Origin: Aliivibrio sp. 1S175
GTDB lineage: Bacteria > Pseudomonadota > Gammaproteobacteria > Enterobacterales > Vibrionaceae
Assembly: GCF_001690985.1 (NCBI RefSeq)
Contig: NZ_MAJS01000005.1
Location: forward strand, 197,080-261,079
Direction: 5' to 3'
DNA: 64,000 nucleotides
Part shown: positions 33,587 to 45,163 of the stretch, piece by piece
Layout of the letters: each line of letters starts with the position of its first letter
Numbering within the stretch: the first letter of the stretch is position 1
Position numbers and translations under genes: made by a program
Notes under the pieces: model-generated
What the model saw: the letters and a program-made list of their open reading frames with translations, nothing else
The model's database searches: none
Told to the model about the DNA's origin: nothing

Positions 33587-33940
33587 ATGAATTACGACTT
33601 CTCTCGGGAGTTACGCTTGTTAACTCCCGAAGATTACAAATCAGTTTTCAAGCAAGCTCACCGAGCAGGCTCACCTCACTTCACCATTCTTGCCAGAGAA
33701 AACTCACTATCACACCCTCGTTTAGGTCTTGCTGTTCCTAAGAAGCAAATTAAAACTGCTGTTGGTCGCAATAAGTTCAAACGTATTACACGTGAAAGTT
33801 TCCGCAATAAGCAACATTCCTTACCTGCGAAAGACTTTGTGGTTATCGCTAAAAAGAGTGCTCAAGAATTGAGTAACGAAGACTTTAACAAGCTACTAGA
33901 TAAATTATGGCATCGCCTGTCTCGCCCTTCTCGTGGATAG
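33587..33940 (+). CDS. rnpA: Ribonuclease P protein component
   Basis: The small basic protein that assists the catalytic RNase P RNA in trimming tRNA 5' ends. The RNR-type motif is [14 protein letters not shown] (residues ~60-73) and [12 protein letters not shown] marks the N terminus. With the ATG at 33587 the protein is 117 residues (E. coli 119). The same frame is open upstream through rpmH in another reading phase, but that stretch is not homologous. Its end overlaps yidD by 34 bp. Confidence 0.97.
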   Translation: MNYDFSRELRLLTPEDYKSVFKQAHRAGSPHFTILARENSLSHPRLGLAVPKKQIKTAVGRNKFKRITRESFRNKQHSLPAKDFVVIAKKSAQELSNEDFNKLLDKLWHRLSRPSRG

Positions 33941-34164
33941 CAATCGGTCTAATCCGTTTTTATCAACTCGTCATCAGTCCAATGATTGGACCTCGCTGTC
34001 GATTTACTCCAACGTGTTCACATTATGCAATTGACGCACTAAAGTCACACGGTTTAGTAAAAGGGTGTTGGCTAACTGGCAAACGTCTATTAAAATGTCA
34101 TCCTTTGAATGATGGGGGCTATGACCCCGTCCCACCCAAGCAGCATAAAGACAGAGAACAATAA
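33907..34164 (+). CDS. yidD: Membrane protein insertion efficiency factor YidD
   Basis: An 85-residue small protein that assists insertion of inner-membrane proteins, acting next to YidC. The conserved core is [28 protein letters not shown], followed by GGYDPVP near the end, with the three family cysteines. It overlaps rnpA by 34 bp and yidC starts 2 bp after it, so all are translated from one message. Confidence 0.97.
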   Translation: MASPVSPFSWIAIGLIRFYQLVISPMIGPRCRFTPTCSHYAIDALKSHGLVKGCWLTGKRLLKCHPLNDGGYDPVPPKQHKDREQ

Positions 34165-34166
34165 CG

Positions 34167-35792
34167 ATGGATACCCAACGTAATATTCTGTTGCTTGCAC
34201 TGGCTTTAGTTTCTTTTTTACTTTTCCAACAATGGCAAGTAGAAACTAATCCGCAGCAACCAGCTACAGTTAATACCGTTCAACAAACTCACACGAATGG
34301 TGATGTTCCAACTTCTTCGACAGCAAACAGTGATACTCCAGCAGATTCAGCACAATCTGATAAGCTGATTACAATCACAACTGATGTGCTTACTTTAAAA
34401 GTAGATACGTTGGGTGGTGACATCATTGAATCTGTTCTTAATCAATACGATGCAGAATTAGACTCTAAAGCAAAATTCGTTCTTCTTAGAAACGATGCTG
34501 ATCATAGCTATATTGCTCAAAGTGGTTTAATCGGTCCTCAAGGCATCGATTCAAACACGGGTCGTGCACAATTTACAGCGCAAAAAACAGAGTATGTTTT
34601 AGCGGATGGCCAAAACGAATTACGTGTTCCGTTAACATTAGTGAAAGATGGTATTACTTATACTAAAACACTAGTGCTTAAACGTGACAGCTACGCTATT
34701 GATGTTGATTACACGGTTGATAACCAATCTTCAGCGCCAGCAACCGTAGAAATGTACGCAAACTTAAAGCAAAACTTATTGGATGACGGTGGCAGCTTAA
34801 CAATGCCAACGTACCGTGGTGGTGCTTACTCTACTGAAGATACACGCTATAAAAAATACAGCTTTGACGACATGGAAGATAAAAACTTATCTATCGACAT
34901 GACAAATGGTCAAGGTTGGGCGGGTATGCTACAACACTATTTCGCATCAGCTTGGATCCCACGTAACGTGAATGACGCAACACTAACATCACGTGTTGCA
35001 GGCGATTACGGTTACATTGGCGTTCGTATGCCTTCTGTAACAATTCCTGCTGGTCAAGAAGCGACGCTTACAGCAACGCTTTGGACAGGTCCAAAACTTC
35101 AACCAGAAATGGCAGCGACTGCTAAATACTTAGATTTAAGTGTTGATTACGGTTGGTTATGGTTCATCGCTTCTCCTCTTCACAAACTACTGTCTTTCAT
35201 TCACGGTATTGTTGGGAATTGGGGTCTTGCGATCATGTTCTTAACGTTCATCGTTCGTGGTGCAATGTACCCACTAACGAAAGCACAATACACGTCAATG
35301 GCTAAAATGCGCATGCTTCAACCTAAGTTGGCAGCAATGCGTGAACGCATCGGTGATGACCGTCAGCGTATGAGCCAAGAAATGATGGAGCTTTATAAGA
35401 AAGAAAAAGTAAACCCACTAGGTGGCTGTTTACCAATCGTTCTTCAAATGCCAATCTTCATTTCACTGTACTGGGCACTAATGGAGTCAGTTGAACTTCG
35501 TCATTCTCCATTCTTTGGTTGGATCACGGATTTATCAGCACAAGACCCATACTACATCCTGCCATTACTAATGGGTGCAAGTATGTTCTTAATCCAGAAG
35601 ATGAGCCCAACGACAGTAACGGATCCAATGCAACAGAAGATCATGACATTCATGCCTGTAATGTTCACAGTGTTCTTCTTATGGTTCCCAGCTGGCCTAG
35701 TTCTTTACTGGTTAGTATCAAACATCGTAACGTTAATTCAGCAAACTCTGATTTACCGTGCACTTGAGAAAAAAGGCTTACATACTAAGTAA
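34167..35792 (+). CDS. yidC: Membrane protein insertase YidC
   Basis: The inner-membrane insertase that works alone or with SecYEG. One N-terminal membrane helix (residues ~6-22) is followed by a large periplasmic domain (~23-330) and five C-terminal helices. The conserved positively charged residue of the hydrophilic groove is in [14 protein letters not shown], and the cytoplasmic [13 protein letters not shown] block is intact. Length is 541 (E. coli 548). A terminator follows. Confidence 0.98.
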   Translation: MDTQRNILLLALALVSFLLFQQWQVETNPQQPATVNTVQQTHTNGDVPTSSTANSDTPADSAQSDKLITITTDVLTLKVDTLGGDIIESVLNQYDAELDSKAKFVLLRNDADHSYIAQSGLIGPQGIDSNTGRAQFTAQKTEYVLADGQNELRVPLTLVKDGITYTKTLVLKRDSYAIDVDYTVDNQSSAPATVEMYANLKQNLLDDGGSLTMPTYRGGAYSTEDTRYKKYSFDDMEDKNLSIDMTNGQGWAGMLQHYFASAWIPRNVNDATLTSRVAGDYGYIGVRMPSVTIPAGQEATLTATLWTGPKLQPEMAATAKYLDLSVDYGWLWFIASPLHKLLSFIHGIVGNWGLAIMFLTFIVRGAMYPLTKAQYTSMAKMRMLQPKLAAMRERIGDDRQRMSQEMMELYKKEKVNPLGGCLPIVLQMPIFISLYWALMESVELRHSPFFGWITDLSAQDPYYILPLLMGASMFLIQKMSPTTVTDPMQQKIMTFMPVMFTVFFLWFPAGLVLYWLVSNIVTLIQQTLIYRALEKKGLHTK

Positions 35793-35814
35793 GTTGACTT
35801 TCTAAAGAAAAAAC

Positions 35815-35843
35815 AAAAGGCGGCCATTGGTCGCCTTTTTTGT
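35815..35843 (+). terminator. Terminator of the rpmH-yidC unit
   Basis: AAGGCGGCC-ATT-GGTCGCCTT followed by TTTTG, between yidC and mnmE. Confidence 0.9.
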
Positions 35844-35889
35844 TTTATCGGCTTACAATATGCTCAAGCAATAGACATTAAGAATAATC

Positions 35890-37257
35890 ATGACATTACA
35901 TACAGACACTATCGTTGCACAAGCAACAGCTCCTGGCCGAGGTGGCGTAGGCATCATTCGAGTATCAGGACCTAAAGCTCAACAAGTCGCTCTAGAAGTG
36001 GTAGGAAAGGCCCTAAAGCCACGTTATGCAGAGTACACTCCATTTAAAGATGACAGTGGTCTAGAACTTGATCAAGGCATAGCCCTGTATTTTCCTAATC
36101 CACATTCCTTTACTGGTGAAGACGTTTTAGAACTTCAAGGTCACGGCGGCCCTGTTGTCATGGATATGCTCATTAAACGTATTTTGAAAATAGATGGTAT
36201 TCGTACTGCACGACCAGGTGAATTTTCAGAAAGAGCGTTCTTAAACGATAAAATGGATTTAGCCCAGGCAGAAGCCATTGCCGATTTAATCGATGCAAGT
36301 TCAGAAGAAGCCGCTAAATCAGCACTTAATTCACTACAGGGTGTTTTTTCTAAGAAAATAAATACCTTAGTCGAATCGCTTATTTATCTTCGCATTTATG
36401 TTGAAGCTGCCATTGATTTTCCTGAAGAAGAGATCGATTTTCTGGCTGATGGAAAAGTTAGCGGTGACCTACAAGGGATCATTGATAATCTAAATGCTGT
36501 GCGCAAAGAGGCAAATCAAGGTGCCATCATGCGTGAAGGCATGAAAGTGGTAATAGCAGGACGTCCCAATGCCGGTAAATCAAGTCTATTGAATGCCTTA
36601 TCAGGTAAAGACAGCGCTATCGTTACCGACATTGCAGGAACCACCCGCGATGTACTTAGAGAGCATATTCATATTGATGGTATGCCTTTACATATCATTG
36701 ATACCGCAGGCCTTCGTGAGGCCTCTGATGAAGTAGAACGTATTGGTATTGAACGAGCTTGGCAAGAAATAGCCCAAGCTGATCGCGTTTTATTTATGGT
36801 AGACGGTACAACAACCGATGCCACTGACCCTAAAATTATCTGGCCAGAATTTCTTGATCGTTTACCTGAGAGCATGGGTATGACCGTGATCAGAAATAAA
36901 GCCGATCAAACAGGCGAAGATCTTGGTATTTGCCATGTAAATGATCCGACTCTTATTCGCTTATCTGCAAAAACGGGTGAAGGAGTAGATGCATTACGTA
37001 ACCATCTAAAAGAATGCATGGGGTTTTCTGGTAATCAAGAAGGTGGCTTTATGGCACGCAGACGTCATCTCGAAGCATTAGAAAAGGCATCTGAACACCT
37101 TGATATCGGTCAGCAACAACTTGAAGGCTATATGGCAGGTGAAATTCTTGCAGAAGAATTAAGAATCGCCCAACAACATCTAAGTGAAATTACTGGTGAA
37201 TTCACCTCTGACGATTTACTCGGTCGCATATTTACCTCTTTTTGCATAGGTAAGTAA
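35890..37257 (+). CDS. mnmE: tRNA modification GTPase MnmE
   Basis: A GTPase that, together with MnmG (encoded across oriC), makes the cmnm5 modification at U34 of certain tRNAs. The N-terminal folate-binding domain begins [23 protein letters not shown]; the G domain shows [24 protein letters not shown] and NKAD; the C-terminal CIGK carries the conserved reactive cysteine. Length is 455 (E. coli 454). A terminator follows before mioC. Confidence 0.98.
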   Translation: MTLHTDTIVAQATAPGRGGVGIIRVSGPKAQQVALEVVGKALKPRYAEYTPFKDDSGLELDQGIALYFPNPHSFTGEDVLELQGHGGPVVMDMLIKRILKIDGIRTARPGEFSERAFLNDKMDLAQAEAIADLIDASSEEAAKSALNSLQGVFSKKINTLVESLIYLRIYVEAAIDFPEEEIDFLADGKVSGDLQGIIDNLNAVRKEANQGAIMREGMKVVIAGRPNAGKSSLLNALSGKDSAIVTDIAGTTRDVLREHIHIDGMPLHIIDTAGLREASDEVERIGIERAWQEIAQADRVLFMVDGTTTDATDPKIIWPEFLDRLPESMGMTVIRNKADQTGEDLGICHVNDPTLIRLSAKTGEGVDALRNHLKECMGFSGNQEGGFMARRRHLEALEKASEHLDIGQQQLEGYMAGEILAEELRIAQQHLSEITGEFTSDDLLGRIFTSFCIGK

Positions 37258-37277
37258 CACTAAATAATACAAACAAT

Positions 37278-37303
37278 AATGGGCTATTAAGGCCCATTTT
37301 TTA
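37278..37303 (+). terminator. Terminator of mnmE
   Basis: ATGGGC-TATTAAG-GCCCAT followed by TTTTTTA, 21 bp after the mnmE stop. Confidence 0.88.
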
Positions 37304-37315
37304 TAGGGAAAATTC

Positions 37316-37750
37316 ATGAAAAACGTATCTATTATTACAGGAAGCACTCTTGGTGGTGCCGAGTACGTTGGTGATCATCTTGCCGATTTACTAGAAGATA
37401 TGGACTTTATTACGGATATCCATAACCAGCCTAATTTAGATGAAATAGACAATAATAGTCTTTGGATTCTTATTATTTCCACTCATGGAGCTGGGGATTA
37501 TCCAGACAACATCAAACCTTTTATCCAACAACTCACAAAAGACACCTTAAACACATCAAAAGTAAGGTTTGCTGTCGTTGCGATTGGTGATTCAAGTTAC
37601 GACACTTTCTGTGCGGCTGGTAAATCATTACAAAATACCCTCTTAGAATTAGGTTGTATTGAAGAATTTCCACTTTTAGAGATAGATGTCACTCAACATA
37701 GTATCCCTGAAGAACCTGCAGAGTTGTGGCTAAAAGAGCATATTTGTTAA
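37316..37750 (+). CDS. mioC: Flavodoxin-like protein MioC
   Basis: A 144-residue FMN-binding protein. The phosphate-binding loop is [12 protein letters not shown] at the N terminus, and [11 protein letters not shown] and [13 protein letters not shown] contact the flavin ring. E. coli MioC supports biotin synthase activity. Transcription of mioC runs directly into oriC and in E. coli influences initiation. It ends at the left edge of the origin, the classical mioC-oriC-mnmG arrangement. Confidence 0.95.
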   Translation: MKNVSIITGSTLGGAEYVGDHLADLLEDMDFITDIHNQPNLDEIDNNSLWILIISTHGAGDYPDNIKPFIQQLTKDTLNTSKVRFAVVAIGDSSYDTFCAAGKSLQNTLLELGCIEEFPLLEIDVTQHSIPEEPAELWLKEHIC

Positions 37751-37801
37751 CAACTCGTTTATTAAGGTAAGTAAAAGTTATTAAATAGGAAACACCTAAT
37801 A

Positions 37802-37810
37802 TGTGGATAA
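37802..37810 (-). promoter_or_regulatory. DnaA box in oriC
   Basis: TGTGGATAA, exact reverse complement of TTATCCACA, on the mioC side of the origin. Confidence 0.9.
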
Positions 37811-37875
37811 CTATAGATAGATCCAGTGATCAAGTTATAGTTATCCATTGAATAAGATCTACCTCACTCCCCCCT

Positions 37876-37884
37876 TGTGGATAA
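37876..37884 (-). promoter_or_regulatory. DnaA box in oriC
   Basis: TGTGGATAA, second perfect box in minus orientation, in the middle of the origin after a C-rich stretch. Confidence 0.9.
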
Positions 37885-37981
37885 CCTATCCTTTTATCCT
37901 CAGGTCATCCGATCGAAGATCAAAGAAAAGTAACAAGTTTCGATCGATCTAAAGTCTATGATCCAATTGATCATTTATCAC

Positions 37982-37990
37982 TTATCCACA
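37982..37990 (+). promoter_or_regulatory. DnaA box R1-equivalent in oriC
   Basis: TTATCCACA, perfect box in plus orientation immediately beside the unwinding region, the position of R1 in E. coli. Confidence 0.92.
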
Positions 37991-37999
37991 GAGATCGAC

Positions 38000-38075
38000 G
38001 ATCTATATAATAGATCTAATAAGAGATCTCTTTAAAAGATCTTAAATATATTAATGATCTTTCTTTTTTGAACTT
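38000..38075. promoter_or_regulatory. DNA unwinding element of oriC
   Basis: An AT-rich stretch with repeated 13-mer-like modules beginning GATCT: GATCTAATAAGA, GATCTCTTTAAAA, GATCTTAAATATA and GATCTTTCTTTTT. They resemble the E. coli 13-mers GATCTnTTnTTTT and lie next to the R1-like box, where DnaA first opens the helix. Confidence 0.87.
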
Positions 38076-38172
38076 CATCACTTTTTCGTTTCTTTCCAAG
38101 CTAGAAAAAGGGTAAAATAGATCTCTTAAGTTAAATTCTTCTAACTCTTTCCATTACACCTAAGGTCTAATC

Positions 38173-40062
38173 ATGTTTTACCAAGAAAACTTTGATGTCA
38201 TTGTTATTGGCGGTGGTCATGCGGGTACTGAAGCAGCACTTGCTGCAGCAAGAACTGGGCAAAAGACACTTCTACTCACTCATAACATTGACACATTAGG
38301 TCAAATGTCGTGTAACCCAGCGATTGGTGGGATCGGCAAAGGCCATCTGGTAAAAGAAGTTGATGCCTTAGGTGGATTAATGGCACAAGCCATTGATCAC
38401 GGTGGTATTCAATTTAGAACTCTGAACGCATCAAAAGGTCCAGCAGTTCGAGCAACTCGAGCTCAAGCTGATAGAGCATTGTATAAAGCATTTGTCCGTT
38501 CAGTATTAGAAAACCAACCAAATCTAACCTTATTTCAACAAGCAGTTGATGATTTGATCATTGAAAATGATAAAGTTATCGGTGCCGTTACTCAAATGGG
38601 CCTTAAATTCCGTGCTAAATCGGTTGTATTGACCGCTGGAACCTTTTTAGGGGGTCAGATACATATTGGTATGGAAAACTTCTCAGGAGGTCGTGCAGGA
38701 GATCCTTCTTCGATCACTTTAGCGCAACGTTTACGAGATCGTCCATTTAGGATCGGCCGTTTAAAAACAGGTACACCTCCTCGTATTGATGCTCGTACTG
38801 TTGATTTTTCAGTATTAGAAGCTCAACCAGGTGACAACCCAACCCCTGTATTTTCATTTTTAGGTAATCGAACTCAACACCCTAAACAAGTAAATTGTTT
38901 TATTACTCATACCAATGAAAAAACGCATGATGTAATCCGTAAAAACCTTGATCGTAGTCCAATGTATGCGGGTGTTATTGAAGGAATTGGTCCTCGTTAC
39001 TGCCCTTCAATTGAAGATAAAGTAATGCGCTTTGCAGACAAAGATAGCCACCAAATCTTTATTGAGCCTGAAGGCTTAACAACACACGAATTATACCCAA
39101 ATGGGATTTCAACCAGCTTACCATTCGATGTTCAATTACAAATTGTTCAATCAATGAAAGGCTTCGAAAATGCACACATCGTGCGTCCAGGTTACGCGAT
39201 TGAGTATGATTTCTTTGATCCTCGTGATTTAAAATCAACGTATGAAACTAAGTTTATTGAAGGTTTATTCTTCGCAGGTCAAATCAATGGCACAACCGGA
39301 TATGAAGAAGCGGCCGCTCAAGGTTTAATGGCTGGCTTAAACGCAAGTCTATTTTCTCAGGGCAAAGAAGGTTGGAGCCCACGACGTGATGAAGCATATA
39401 TGGGGGTATTGATTGATGATTTATCAACACTTGGTACTAAAGAACCTTACCGTATGTTTACTTCTCGTGCCGAATATCGATTGTCTTTACGTGAAGATAA
39501 TGCCGACTTACGTTTAACAGAACAGGGGCGTGCTCTTGGTCTAGTTGATGATGTCCGTTGGGCTCGTTTCAGTGAAAAAGTAGAAAATATTGAGAAAGAA
39601 AATCAACGTTTAAAAGATATTTGGGTTAATCCTAAGTCTGAAAATATTGATCAAATAAACTCGATCTTAAAAACTCCGATCGTTCGTGAAGCAAATGGAG
39701 AAGATCTTCTTCGTCGTCCTGAAGTGACTTATTCATCGTTGATTTCTCTTGAAAACTTTGGACCGGCTATTGATGATCGTCAAGCGGCTGAGCAAGTTGA
39801 AATTCAAGTGAAATACGCAGGTTATATTCAGCGTCAACGTGATGAAATCGAAAAATCATTACGTCATGAAAATACCAAACTGCCGTTAGATTTGGATTAC
39901 AGTAAAGTCAAAGGCCTTTCAAATGAAGTCGTTGCTAAATTAAGTGATGCAAAACCTGAGACTTTAGGGATTGCTTCTCGTATTTCAGGTATTACGCCAG
40001 CAGCAATTTCAATTTTATTAGTACATTTAAAGAAACACGGTTTATTAAAAAAAGGTGAGTAA
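38173..40062 (+). CDS. mnmG: tRNA modification enzyme MnmG (GidA)
   Basis: The FAD-dependent partner of MnmE in cmnm5U34 tRNA modification. The dinucleotide fold is at the N terminus ([21 protein letters not shown]), followed by the [21 protein letters not shown] signature. Length is 629, the same as E. coli. It begins the rightward mnmG-rsmG-parA-parB run just beyond oriC; rsmG starts 1 bp after its stop. Confidence 0.99.
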   Translation: MFYQENFDVIVIGGGHAGTEAALAAARTGQKTLLLTHNIDTLGQMSCNPAIGGIGKGHLVKEVDALGGLMAQAIDHGGIQFRTLNASKGPAVRATRAQADRALYKAFVRSVLENQPNLTLFQQAVDDLIIENDKVIGAVTQMGLKFRAKSVVLTAGTFLGGQIHIGMENFSGGRAGDPSSITLAQRLRDRPFRIGRLKTGTPPRIDARTVDFSVLEAQPGDNPTPVFSFLGNRTQHPKQVNCFITHTNEKTHDVIRKNLDRSPMYAGVIEGIGPRYCPSIEDKVMRFADKDSHQIFIEPEGLTTHELYPNGISTSLPFDVQLQIVQSMKGFENAHIVRPGYAIEYDFFDPRDLKSTYETKFIEGLFFAGQINGTTGYEEAAAQGLMAGLNASLFSQGKEGWSPRRDEAYMGVLIDDLSTLGTKEPYRMFTSRAEYRLSLREDNADLRLTEQGRALGLVDDVRWARFSEKVENIEKENQRLKDIWVNPKSENIDQINSILKTPIVREANGEDLLRRPEVTYSSLISLENFGPAIDDRQAAEQVEIQVKYAGYIQRQRDEIEKSLRHENTKLPLDLDYSKVKGLSNEVVAKLSDAKPETLGIASRISGITPAAISILLVHLKKHGLLKKGE

Positions 40063-40063
40063 C

Positions 40064-40693
40064 GTGACCGATTTATCTCAACAATTCGATCGTTTGATTG
40101 CTCAAACCGATTTAACTGTCTCTGAATTACAAAAAGAACAGCTATTAGGTTATGTAGCTCTGCTTCATAAATGGAACAAAGCGTATAACTTAACATCGGT
40201 AAGAAACCCAAGTGAAATGATAATAAAACATATCTTGGATAGCATAGTGGTTAGTCCAAAGTTATCTGGTGAGCGTTTTATTGATGTTGGTACAGGGCCT
40301 GGTTTACCAGGAGTACCATTAGCTATCATGAACCCTGAAAAATCATTTACACTGCTTGATAGCTTAGGTAAACGAATTCGCTTTATCAAACAAGTAATTC
40401 ATGAGCTAAAAATTCACAATGTTATGGCTATTCAAAGTCGTGTAGAAGAGTTTCAGCCTGAAGAAAAGTTTGATGCAGTCCTAAGTCGTGCCTTTGCATC
40501 AATGACAGACATGGTGAATTGGTGTCATCATCTACCAAAAGAAGATGGTGTATTTTTGGCATTAAAAGGGATCTACTCAGAAGATGAAGCAAATGATCTT
40601 CCTGAATGGTGCTCAGTCAGAGATGTAGTGGCATTGATCGTTCCGGAGTTAGAAGGTGAAAGACATTTAGTCACCTTAACCGGAAAAAAATAA
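40064..40693 (+). CDS. rsmG: 16S rRNA (G527) methyltransferase RsmG (GidB)
   Basis: An SAM-dependent enzyme that makes m7G527 in 16S rRNA; its loss gives low-level streptomycin resistance in several bacteria. The SAM loop is [17 protein letters not shown], and the N-terminal [14 protein letters not shown] and [10 protein letters not shown] are family marks. I choose the GTG at 40064 (209 residues) because AAGGTGAG lies 7 nt upstream and it fits homologues; a GTG at 40055 is in frame but overlaps mnmG and has a poorer site. Confidence 0.96.
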   Translation: MTDLSQQFDRLIAQTDLTVSELQKEQLLGYVALLHKWNKAYNLTSVRNPSEMIIKHILDSIVVSPKLSGERFIDVGTGPGLPGVPLAIMNPEKSFTLLDSLGKRIRFIKQVIHELKIHNVMAIQSRVEEFQPEEKFDAVLSRAFASMTDMVNWCHHLPKEDGVFLALKGIYSEDEANDLPEWCSVRDVVALIVPELEGERHLVTLTGKK

Positions 40694-40708
40694 TGGAATG
40701 AGGTTAAT

Positions 40709-41506
40709 GTGGGAAGAGTTATCTCTATTGCGAACCAAAAAGGTGGCGTAGGAAAAACAACGACAGCGGTGAACCTTGCCGCTTCAATGGCTGCAACAAA
40801 TCGTAAAGTATTATTGATTGACTTAGATGCTCAAGGTAATGCAACTATGGCCAGTGGCGTAGATAAGTACGATGTAGATGCAACTGCTTATGAGTTGTTG
40901 GTTGATGAAGTACCTTTTGAAAAGGTAGTAATAGAGAAAACGTCTGGAGGCTATGATTTAATTGCAGCAAACGGTGATATCACCGCAGCTGAAATTAAAT
41001 TAATGCAGATCTTTGCGCGTGAAGTTCGTTTACGCAATATGATCTACCCAATTCGTGGTAACTATGATTTCATCTTTATTGATTGCCCTCCCGCATTAAA
41101 CCTCCTTACAATTAACGCCATGGCTGCGTCTGATTCTGTTCTTGTCCCTATGCAGTGTGAGTATTATGCACTCGAGGGATTAACCGCTTTGATTGATACA
41201 ATTAGTAAATTAGCGGCTGTAGTGAATGCCGATTTAAAGATCGAAGGGTTATTAAGAACCATGTTTGATCCTCGCAATCGCTTAGCTAATGATGTATCGG
41301 ATCAATTAAAAAAACATTTCGGAGATAAAGTGTATCGCACTGTGATCCCTCGGAATGTGCGTTTAGCAGAAGCTCCAAGTCATGGTAAACCTGCAATGTA
41401 TTATGATAAATACTCAAATGGTGCAAAGGCCTATTTAGCCCTTGCCGGAGAGATAATTCGCCGTGACGAAGTTGAAAAAGAAAGGGAAACAGAAATTCAT
41501 GGGTAA
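40709..41506 (+). CDS. parA: Chromosome partitioning ATPase ParA (Soj)
   Basis: A 265-residue ParA-type ATPase that drives separation of replicated origins with ParB bound at parS. The deviant Walker A box NQKGGVGKTTTAVNLA lies at residues ~9-24, followed by LLIDLDAQGN and FIDCPPAL. It has no N-terminal helix-turn-helix, as expected for chromosomal ParA. The start is GTG after GAATGAGGTTA. parB overlaps its end by 8 bp. Confidence 0.97.
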   Translation: MGRVISIANQKGGVGKTTTAVNLAASMAATNRKVLLIDLDAQGNATMASGVDKYDVDATAYELLVDEVPFEKVVIEKTSGGYDLIAANGDITAAEIKLMQIFAREVRLRNMIYPIRGNYDFIFIDCPPALNLLTINAMAASDSVLVPMQCEYYALEGLTALIDTISKLAAVVNADLKIEGLLRTMFDPRNRLANDVSDQLKKHFGDKVYRTVIPRNVRLAEAPSHGKPAMYYDKYSNGAKAYLALAGEIIRRDEVEKERETEIHG

Positions 41507-42389
41507 CAAACGTGGTTTAGGTAAAGGATTAGACGCCCTATTAGCAACAAGCTCGCTAGCTCGTGAAAAACAAGCGGCAGCAGAACAAAGTGAATCTATT
41601 TCAAAGGAGACGCAATTAATTGAATTGGGAATACATCAATTAAATGCAGGTCAATACCAACCAAGAAAAACAATGGAAGAAGAAGCATTAAATGAGTTAT
41701 CGGCTTCTATTCGTTCTCAAGGTATTATTCAGCCTATCGTTGTACGTCAAATTTCTCATCAACAATATGAAATTATCGCAGGTGAAAGACGTTTTAGAGC
41801 TGCTAAGAAAGCAGGATTAAAGCATGTTCCATGTGTCGTTAAAGTCGTTGAAGATAAAGCAGTAATAGCAATGGCTATCATTGAAAATATCCAACGTGAA
41901 GACCTTAATGCGATAGAAGAAGCACAAGCGTTAGAACGTTTACAGCAAGAGTTTGAATTAACTCATCAACAGATCTCTGACGTTATTGGTAAATCTAGAA
42001 CGACAGTTACTAATTTACTGCGTTTAAATGCGCTTTCGGATGAAGTTAAAGCTCTTGTTGAAAATAAATTGTTAGAAATGGGTCATGCGAGAGCATTGTT
42101 AGCATTAGATGCTGATTCTCAAATTAATCTTGCTCATTTAGTGATAAAAAAGAAACTAACTGTTCGTCAAACAGAACAGCAAGTTAAAGCTCTTTTAGCA
42201 CCTAAAAAAGAAGAAAAATTAATAAAACAAGATGTAGAAATGATCGAGATGTCAGATAAATTATCTGCAATGCTTGGTTCTAAAGTTGTGATTAATAGAA
42301 ATTCATCAGGTAAAGGGAAGTTAACGATTACCTTTGATGAGGTTCACAAATTGGAACAACTTATCGCAAAACTAGAAAGCGAAGTGTGA
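41499..42389 (+). CDS. parB: Chromosome partitioning protein ParB (Spo0J)
   Basis: The CTPase and parS-binding protein of chromosome segregation. The start at 41499 gives MGNKRGLGKGLDALLATSS, the conserved basic ParB N terminus; twelve upstream codons inside parA are not needed. The ParB/Srx domain has QPRKTMEEEALNELSASIRSQGIIQPIVVR and GERRFRAAK, followed by the helix-turn-helix (LTHQQISDVIGKSRTTVTNLLRL) and a C-terminal dimerisation domain. Length is 296. Three near-perfect parS sites in this window are its likely targets. Confidence 0.97.
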   Translation: MGNKRGLGKGLDALLATSSLAREKQAAAEQSESISKETQLIELGIHQLNAGQYQPRKTMEEEALNELSASIRSQGIIQPIVVRQISHQQYEIIAGERRFRAAKKAGLKHVPCVVKVVEDKAVIAMAIIENIQREDLNAIEEAQALERLQQEFELTHQQISDVIGKSRTTVTNLLRLNALSDEVKALVENKLLEMGHARALLALDADSQINLAHLVIKKKLTVRQTEQQVKALLAPKKEEKLIKQDVEMIEMSDKLSAMLGSKVVINRNSSGKGKLTITFDEVHKLEQLIAKLESEV

Positions 42390-42479
42390 TATAAAATGGT
42401 GTTTAAAAGCAAAATTGCATTTTACGGAGTAAAAGTTACTGCTTTGTTCTCATAAATGTAACTTTTTAATGCTATTTGA

Positions 42480-42507
42480 TTGCATTCATATTGGTCCGAC
42501 GTATAAT
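42480..42507 (+). promoter_or_regulatory. Candidate promoter of the atp operon
   Basis: TTGCAT (42480-42485), 16-bp spacer, perfect TATAAT (42502-42507), 66 bp before atpI. TTGATT at 42476 is an alternative -35 with a longer spacer. Confidence 0.55.
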
Positions 42508-42518
42508 TTTTGCAAAAT

Positions 42519-42551
42519 CTTCGCTTTATGTTGATTTATATCAAAGCGAAG
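42519..42551 (+). promoter_or_regulatory. Leader stem-loop of the atp operon
   Basis: CTTCGCTTT and AAAGCGAAG form a perfect 9-bp stem near the predicted 5' end of the atp transcript, with an inner TGAT/ATCA pair. No T tail follows, so it is not a terminator; it may protect the message or control atpI translation. Confidence 0.6.
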
Positions 42552-42572
42552 ATGCTTTAAAAGGAAGAATAC

Positions 42573-43768
<1,196 letters not shown>

Positions 43769-43814
43769 TTTTTAATTTTTAATACAACTCTATCTATTCA
43801 ATTGGAGAATATAA

Positions 43815-44072
<258 letters not shown>

Positions 44073-44128
44073 TCTAGCCATTTGCTAATTGAATTTTTGT
44101 AGCTGATTCTTAACGAGGGGTAGCTGTT

Positions 44129-44599
44129 GTGAATATGAACGCAACTCTGCTTGGTCAAGCAATTGCTTTCGCACTGTTTGTTTGGTTCTGCATGAAATAT
44201 GTATGGCCACCAATCATGGAAGCGATCGAGGAACGTCAGAAGAAAATTGCTGACGGCTTATCTGCCGCTGAACGCGCAGCTAAAGACCTTGATTTGGCAC
44301 AAGCCAATGCTTCTGATCAACTGAAAGAAGCAAAACGCGCTGCAACTGAGATCATCGAACAAGCGAATAAGCGCAAAGGTCAAATTTTAGAAGAAGCTCG
44401 TGAAGAAGCTCTGACTGAACGTCAGAAGATTCTTACACAAGGTGAAGCTGAACTTGAATCTGAACGTAAACGCACTCGCGATGAACTGCGTAAACAAGTT
44501 GCAACTCTGGCTGTGATTGGGGCTGAGAAGATCTTAGAGCGTTCTATTGATGTAGAAGCGCAGAAAGATATTCTTGATACCATCACTGCGAAATTGTAA
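44129..44599 (+). CDS. atpF: ATP synthase F0 subunit b
   Basis: A 156-residue peripheral-stalk protein, exactly the E. coli length. An N-terminal membrane helix (residues ~5-25) is followed by a long charged coiled coil ([21 protein letters not shown] onwards). The start is GTG at 44129, which aligns with MNLNATIL of E. coli and follows CGAGGGG; the ATG two codons later is less well placed. Confidence 0.97.
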   Translation: MNMNATLLGQAIAFALFVWFCMKYVWPPIMEAIEERQKKIADGLSAAERAAKDLDLAQANASDQLKEAKRAATEIIEQANKRKGQILEEAREEALTERQKILTQGEAELESERKRTRDELRKQVATLAVIGAEKILERSIDVEAQKDILDTITAKL

Positions 44600-44616
44600 G
44601 TAAAAGGGGCAAAGAT

Positions 44617-45150
44617 ATGTCAACAATGACAACCATCGCACGCCCCTACGCGAAAGCAGCTTTTGACTTTGCGGTCGAAAAAGGCGAATTGAACCAATGG
44701 GTTCAAATGCTAACTTTTTGTTCAGAAGTCACAAAGAATGAAGATTTTGCTCAGTTACTAGATGGTGCTATCGCATCTGAAAAACTGTCAGAAATCTTTA
44801 TTTCAATTTGTGGTGAACAACTGAACGAGTTTGGAAAAAATCTAATTCATGTAATGGCTGAAAATGGTCGTTTGAAGATTTTACCTAGTGTGTTAGAGCA
44901 ATTTATCTTTTTAAAGCATGAGCTTGAAAAAGAAATTGATGCTGAAGTTATTTCAGCAATTGAACTGACAGAACAGCAAAAAGCTGACATTAGTGCCAAA
45001 CTTGAAGCTCGTTTAGAGCGTAAAGTGAAGCTGAATTGTAGCGTAGATGAGGCCCTGTTAGCTGGGGTCATAATTCGAGCCGGAGACCTAGTCATTGATA
45101 ACTCAGTACGTAGCCGTTTGAGCCGTCTGAGTGAAACATTGCAGTCTTGA
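44617..45150 (+). CDS. atpH: ATP synthase F1 subunit delta
   Basis: A 177-residue protein that links the top of F1 to the b-subunit stalk. It begins [25 protein letters not shown] and ends with [12 protein letters not shown], both conserved. Length equals E. coli. It is 17 bp after atpF and 13 bp before atpA. Confidence 0.97.
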   Translation: MSTMTTIARPYAKAAFDFAVEKGELNQWVQMLTFCSEVTKNEDFAQLLDGAIASEKLSEIFISICGEQLNEFGKNLIHVMAENGRLKILPSVLEQFIFLKHELEKEIDAEVISAIELTEQQKADISAKLEARLERKVKLNCSVDEALLAGVIIRAGDLVIDNSVRSRLSRLSETLQS

Positions 45151-45163
45151 TGGGGAATGGAGC

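Larger units (their letters stand above)
37751..38172. other. Chromosomal replication origin oriC (chromosome I)
   Basis: A 422-bp gene-free region between mioC and mnmG, where gammaproteobacterial origins lie. It holds three perfect DnaA boxes (37802, 37876, 37982), degenerate ones such as TTATCCATT (37841) and TTATCCTCA (37894), and about 16 GATC sites between 37820 and 38125, which would allow Dam/SeqA control. An AT-rich unwinding region lies on the mnmG side. No coding frame is convincing. Confidence 0.96.

Noticed and set aside
33775-33800. A fourth parS-like sequence (TATTACACGTGAAAGT) in rnpA
   Set aside because: Four mismatches to the 16-bp consensus, including core positions, so probably chance.
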